NCBI GenBank assembly: GCA_934454655.1
Contig: CAKSFK010000003.1
Coordinates: forward strand, 47,973 to 111,972
Length of the DNA: 64,000 nt
Origin: an uncultured Eubacteriales bacterium
GTDB taxonomy: Bacteria > Bacillota > Clostridia > Oscillospirales > Acutalibacteraceae
Direction: 5' to 3'
A program made the position numbers and the translations under genes. The notes under the pieces are model-generated. The model ran no database searches. It saw only the letters and a program-made list of their open reading frames with translations, and was not told the origin of the DNA. Positions within the stretch are counted from its first letter, which is position 1. Every line of letters begins with the position of its first letter. Positions 60,977 to 64,000 of the stretch are shown piece by piece.

Positions 60977-62521
60977 TTAAGTATTAACGGTTATTTTTTC
61001 CTTTTCCTCGGTATCGGGCGTACCGTTCAGCTCATCAATGGTAACGCTGCTTTCATGCGGAATAGGCTTCCACGTCACCTTTTTAAACAATGCCACATAC
61101 TGCGTGTAACGCCCTATTATATCAAACGTAGGCCAAGTAAGCGTATACAGAAGTTTCTTTCCAATAGAAATGTGCTTTATCCGTTTATGCTCTACTATAA
61201 ACAGATACACAGCCGTTACGGTATTTTCAATATACTTTCCGAGCCTATACAATATTCTGAACCATATCGCCAGAAGCACGCCGCAAAGCATTGCCTGAAG
61301 TCCCGATCCAACCGTTATTTTAAACGGGAACAGAAACCTTAAAAGTTTTCCTAAGTATGTGCTTCTTGTAAAAAACGCAACCCCGCCTATTCCGTTTGCG
61401 TAACAGTAAAACCCGTAAGCAATTACCGAAACCGCCAGCCACCGTGCAATGTTAATAACCGAAAACGGCGTAAGCTGCATAAGCGTATCATAGGACGCCG
61501 CCCTGTGCCGTACAGACTCCGCAAGGCCCATTAAGCGGCTTTTGAAATTCTTTTTGCCCTCTTTCTTTTCCTCTTGTTTCCAGCGCGTTTTCAGGAAATG
61601 CTTACCGAGAAAAATGTTGGCAAACAAATAAGGTCCTGTTTCGGCAAACGCCTGCAAATGCCCCTTCGACCAGCGCAAGCGCTGTCTTAAGGCTATTTTA
61701 AGGCTTACGGGCTGCTCATCGTAAAATTCTGCGGCATCGTTATACGTAATAGGATAGCCTTGAGCTACGGCGTCGGCGGTCAACGCCCTGTCCTCGGTAA
61801 GCGAGGTATACTTCCAGCCGTCCCTTACTATCTCGTTTGAAAACAAAAATCCCGTACCCTGAATGTTTGTTGCAAGGCGCAGAACAGAGCGTGCGCGGTG
61901 GTTATATCTTATAGATCGCAGCCAATGAAGCGCATATGTTGAAGCAACCCAACATTCATCAAAATTTTTGGTGTTGCGGTATGACGTTATTATTTTTTCG
62001 CCCGCGTCAAACGCCTCGTTCATACGGGTTATATAATCGTTTTTTAAAAGATTATCGGCGTCAAACACAAAATACCCCTCAAAAGAGTCCCTGCCGTAGT
62101 CCTCCCCTATTTTCTCAAAGAGAAATTGAAGTGCAAAGCCCTTTGTCTTGTGTTCGTTATCAAACCGTTCATAACACACGGCTCCGTGCTTTCTTGCGAC
62201 CTCGGCTGTGCTGTCGGTACAGTTATCGGCAACAACAAAAACGGTTACAAGACCCGAGGGGTAGTCCTGTTTTGAAATGCTGTCAAGCAGGTTGCCTATA
62301 ACCTTTTCCTCGTTACGCGCGGCAATTACAACGGCATACTTATGGTTTTTTTGCGCCTTGGGAAATTTGCGTGTAAATAAAAGTCCTATTATCTTAAAAG
62401 CAATTTTGTATACAACCAGTGCCGAAAGCACTGCCCCGATTGCGGCATAGACCGAGTTTAAAGCCGGATACCATCCGCCTACCGTTGCCGCAATATTTGC
62501 GGCAGACACAAAAGCTGTCAT
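60977..62521 (-). CDS. Family 2 glycosyltransferase, membrane
   Basis: 514 residues. An N-terminal hydrophobic segment is followed by a GT-A domain: VVIAARNEEKVIGNLLDSI, then VFVVADNCTDSTAEV (nucleotide-sugar Asp), FVFDADNLLKNDYI (D-x-D-like) and LRQRLRWSKGHLQAFAE (Q-x-x-R-W-type motif). The C-terminal part has three to four membrane helices. Architecture is that of processive synthases of the cellulose/hyaluronan type. The product is unknown, and no acceptor or partner genes are adjacent. Confidence 0.85.
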   Translation of the reverse strand: MTAFVSAANIAATVGGWYPALNSVYAAIGAVLSALVVYKIAFKIIGLLFTRKFPKAQKNHKYAVVIAARNEEKVIGNLLDSISKQDYPSGLVTVFVVADNCTDSTAEVARKHGAVCYERFDNEHKTKGFALQFLFEKIGEDYGRDSFEGYFVFDADNLLKNDYITRMNEAFDAGEKIITSYRNTKNFDECWVASTYALHWLRSIRYNHRARSVLRLATNIQGTGFLFSNEIVRDGWKYTSLTEDRALTADAVAQGYPITYNDAAEFYDEQPVSLKIALRQRLRWSKGHLQAFAETGPYLFANIFLGKHFLKTRWKQEEKKEGKKNFKSRLMGLAESVRHRAASYDTLMQLTPFSVINIARWLAVSVIAYGFYCYANGIGGVAFFTRSTYLGKLLRFLFPFKITVGSGLQAMLCGVLLAIWFRILYRLGKYIENTVTAVYLFIVEHKRIKHISIGKKLLYTLTWPTFDIIGRYTQYVALFKKVTWKPIPHESSVTIDELNGTPDTEEKEKITVNT

Positions 62522-62531
62522 TATTTTTTCC

Positions 62532-63062
62532 TCATTTTAAATATTTCGCGTTGTAATTATTTATACAGCGCTTAATAATTTCAATTGCCCTGTCCCTATC
62601 CCCGATTTCATCAACTGCGGTCTGCTTACCCTCCAGCATTTTGTAAAAGGAGAAAAAGTGCGTCATTTCGTCAAACAAATGGCGCGGCAGGTCGCTTACG
62701 TTGTGAAAAGAATTATACGTGGGGTCTTTAAACGGTATTGCAATTATTTTTTCATCATTCTCGCCGCCGTCCTGCATTGTAAGAACGCCTATCGGATAAC
62801 ACTGAACAAGCACAAGCGGGTCAAGAGTTTCGTTGCACAGAACAAGAACATCAAGCGGATCCCCGTCGTCGGCTAATGTGCGCGGAATAAACCCGTAATT
62901 TGCGGGATACTGCATTGAAGTATACAAAATACGGTCAAGTATTATGCAGCCCGTCTGCTTATCAAGTTCATACTTCTTTTTATCGCCCCTTGATATCTCA
63001 ATAACCGATAAAAAATTATCGGGTTTAATGCGGTCAGCCGAAACGTCATGCCATATATTCAT
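62532..63062 (-). CDS. ppa: Inorganic pyrophosphatase, family I
   Basis: 176 residues. Hydrolyses pyrophosphate and drives biosynthetic reactions. The active-site signature DDGDPLDVLVLC holds the metal-binding aspartates; KKYELDKQTGCIILDR and YPANYGFIPRT are other family blocks. Many Firmicutes carry the unrelated family II enzyme instead; the family I form here is well supported by the motif. Follows rpsT after a terminator. Confidence 0.95.
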   Translation of the reverse strand: MNIWHDVSADRIKPDNFLSVIEISRGDKKKYELDKQTGCIILDRILYTSMQYPANYGFIPRTLADDGDPLDVLVLCNETLDPLVLVQCYPIGVLTMQDGGENDEKIIAIPFKDPTYNSFHNVSDLPRHLFDEMTHFFSFYKMLEGKQTAVDEIGDRDRAIEIIKRCINNYNAKYLK

Positions 63063-63123
63063 AAAAAAACTCCTTGCAGTACAGCGTACACCACTCGCAT
63101 TGCCGAATGGAATGATTTGATTT

Positions 63124-63165
63124 AATAAAAACTCCGGAAAACGTATATAACATTTCCCGGAGTTC
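63124..63165 (-). terminator. Terminator after rpsT
   Basis: On the minus strand AACTCCGGGAAA pairs with TTTTCCGGAGTT around an AT loop, then TTTATT. Confidence 0.8.
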
Positions 63166-63187
63166 GTTTTCCGATATAAAGGAGAGC

Positions 63188-63451
63188 TTATGCCTTAACC
63201 TTATTGTAACGGGTAACCAGCGCAGATTTTTTTCTGGCAGCGTTGTTTTTATGAATGATACCCTTAACAGCCGCCTGGTCAATCTTCTTAACGGCAGCGG
63301 TTACAACCTCGGAAGCATCGGCAGAGTTAGCGTCAATAGCTGCGTCTGCTTTCTTTATAGCAGTTCTTAAAGCGGAACGATACGCCTTGTTATGTTCATA
63401 ATTAGCACGGCTTACGAGTACACGCTTTTTAGCAGATTTAATATTCGGCAT
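63188..63451 (-). CDS. rpsT: 30S ribosomal protein S20
   Basis: 87-residue S20. MPNIKSAKKRVLVSRANYEH is the standard start, and VKGIIHKNNAARKKSALVTR the standard end. Start 63451 has GGGGAGGTG upstream; the frame extends into a promoter region and must not be used. Monocistronic with its own promoter and terminator. Confidence 0.98.
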   Translation of the reverse strand: MPNIKSAKKRVLVSRANYEHNKAYRSALRTAIKKADAAIDANSADASEVVTAAVKKIDQAAVKGIIHKNNAARKKSALVTRYNKVKA

Positions 63452-63488
63452 TGTGACACCTCCCCACACATTTCTCACAGTACAAACT

Positions 63489-63517
63489 ATGATACCACAA
63501 ACGGCGAAAAAAAGCAA
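63489..63517 (-). promoter_or_regulatory. Promoter of rpsT
   Basis: TTGCTT (63512-63517) and TATCAT (63489-63494), 17 bp apart on the minus strand. Confidence 0.7.
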
Positions 63518-63576
63518 TAGTTTTTTTGATTTTATTTGCAATACACAGAAAAAGTATTAAATTTAATAATTGGGTA

Positions 63577-63605
63577 TTGACAAACCGATGCAAAAAACAT
63601 ATTAT
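63577..63605 (+). promoter_or_regulatory. Promoter of acpP
   Basis: TTGACA (63577-63582) and TATTAT (63600-63605), 17 bp apart; directs a divergent message away from rpsT. Confidence 0.8.
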
Positions 63606-63642
63606 TAATTTGTTTCATATTTTTACAGTGGAGGAATTAATT

Positions 63643-63873
63643 ATGGTATTTGAAAAAATAAGAAAGATTTTAGCCGAACAGCTCGACGCTAATGAAGACG
63701 ATATTACCGCCGATACAAAGATTGAAGATGATCTTCACGCCGACAGTTTGGATGTTGTTGAACTTCTGATGTCTATTGAAGATGAATTTGAGGTTGAAAT
63801 TCCCGATGAGGAAATTGAGAACCTTAAAACCGTAGGCGATGTTGCGGAGTATATTCAGAACAACAAGAAATGA
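63643..63873 (+). CDS. acpP: Acyl carrier protein
   Basis: 76 residues, acidic. The phosphopantetheine serine lies in DLHADSLDVVELLM, the standard D-S-L motif. Carries acyl groups for fatty-acid synthesis. The ATG at 63643 follows GGAGGAA; an upstream in-frame ATG in the promoter region must not be used. Gene is single here, not in a fab cluster. Confidence 0.97.
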   Translation: MVFEKIRKILAEQLDANEDDITADTKIEDDLHADSLDVVELLMSIEDEFEVEIPDEEIENLKTVGDVAEYIQNNKK

Positions 63874-63891
63874 TTTTTTAAGGTTTATTGC

Positions 63892-63927
63892 AAAAACGGT
63901 ACGCACAAGTAGGTGCGTACCGTTTTC
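63892..63927 (+). terminator. Terminator after acpP
   Basis: A 14-bp stem (AAAACGGTACGCAC and its complement) with a 6-nt loop ends in CGTTTT; symmetrical enough to act on both strands. Confidence 0.85.
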
Positions 63928-63937
63928 AGTCTGTCGA

Positions 63938-63983
63938 AAAAGTCCAGTAAAAGCTGGGCTTTTTTACGTAAATATGGTATAAT
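63938..63983 (+). promoter_or_regulatory. Second hairpin and extended -10 promoter at the window end
   Basis: An AAGTCCAG/CTGGGCTT hairpin followed by TTTTTT (63938-63966) is a second terminator. Just after it a TGGTATAAT (63975-63983) is an extended -10 box without a good -35, presumably for the next gene beyond the window. Confidence 0.5.
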
Positions 63984-64000
63984 AGAAGCGGTGATGAAAG

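Noticed and set aside
1..64000. CRISPR arrays, tRNA or rRNA genes, defence systems
   Set aside because: None were found by eye on either strand; short repeats seen belong to the features listed.

Overview
The window is a chromosomal segment of an endospore-forming member of the Clostridia. The evidence is spoIIR, the cotJABC spore-coat genes, a SAM-I (S-box) riboswitch on metK, PyrR, an infC-rpmI-rplT ribosomal operon with a long leader, and a Na+-pumping oxaloacetate decarboxylase. The style suggests an Oscillospiraceae/Ruminococcaceae-like anaerobe, but the exact taxon is inference.

Layout. 1-10.9 kb is an almost continuous minus-strand housekeeping block: infC-rpmI-rplT, a SpoU-type rRNA methyltransferase, dprA, topA, trmFO, plsX, rnc, an Elp3-like radical SAM gene and the start of smc, cut by the window edge. 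10.9-12.3 kb is metK with its riboswitch. 12.3-18.75 kb is the spore-coat operon cotJA-cotJB-cotJC, with cotJC split by a 5.3-kb AT-rich element. The element carries a large serine recombinase, a short MobV-type relaxase, an XRE-TPR regulator, small unknown ORFs and a gene-free right end full of hairpins. 18.9-22.4 kb is the oxaloacetate decarboxylase operon, followed by a Xer-type recombinase, spoIIR, ispE, a VanZ-like gene, a membrane polysaccharide deacetylase, DegV and an NSS-family Na+ symporter. 29.3-34.4 kb has a PocR/AraC regulator divergent from an FAD oxidoreductase, then a three-gene ABC importer. 34.4-43.3 kb holds an M42 peptidase, a PrsA-like lipoprotein, a PASTA protein with a degenerate kinase domain, a metallophosphoesterase, a D,D-carboxypeptidase, a cyclophilin lipoprotein, a SLOG protein, an Lrp regulator and an unknown membrane protein. 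43.4-51 kb has iscU/iscS, feoB, an ABC exporter and rhamnulokinase. 51-59 kb has a topoisomerase IV-like pair, interrupted by tandem copies of a small four-helix-bundle gene, and then valS. 59-64 kb has pyrR, mnmE, a glycosyltransferase, ppa, rpsT and acpP.

Main discovery candidate. The two halves of cotJC (18230-18046 and 12744-12328, minus strand) rejoin exactly in frame across a shared 5-bp CCTAT to give a 198-residue CotJC, with the junction in the conserved DIGTEELAH segment. Joining the element ends regenerates a palindromic attP with 14-bp arms and one mismatch. This is the architecture of sporulation-gene intervening elements such as skin in sigK, here in cotJC, in a small mobilizable element rather than a prophage. 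Next to attR the element has a gene-free region whose potential helices use G-U wobbles and GAAA loops that work only on the plus strand, suggesting a structured RNA.

Other notable points: an AUC start codon for infC, its promoter inside the 3' end of metK, a PASTA pseudokinase lacking all the usual catalytic residues, and an IVS-type gene in recent tandem duplication bounded by inverted repeats between the two topoisomerase genes.
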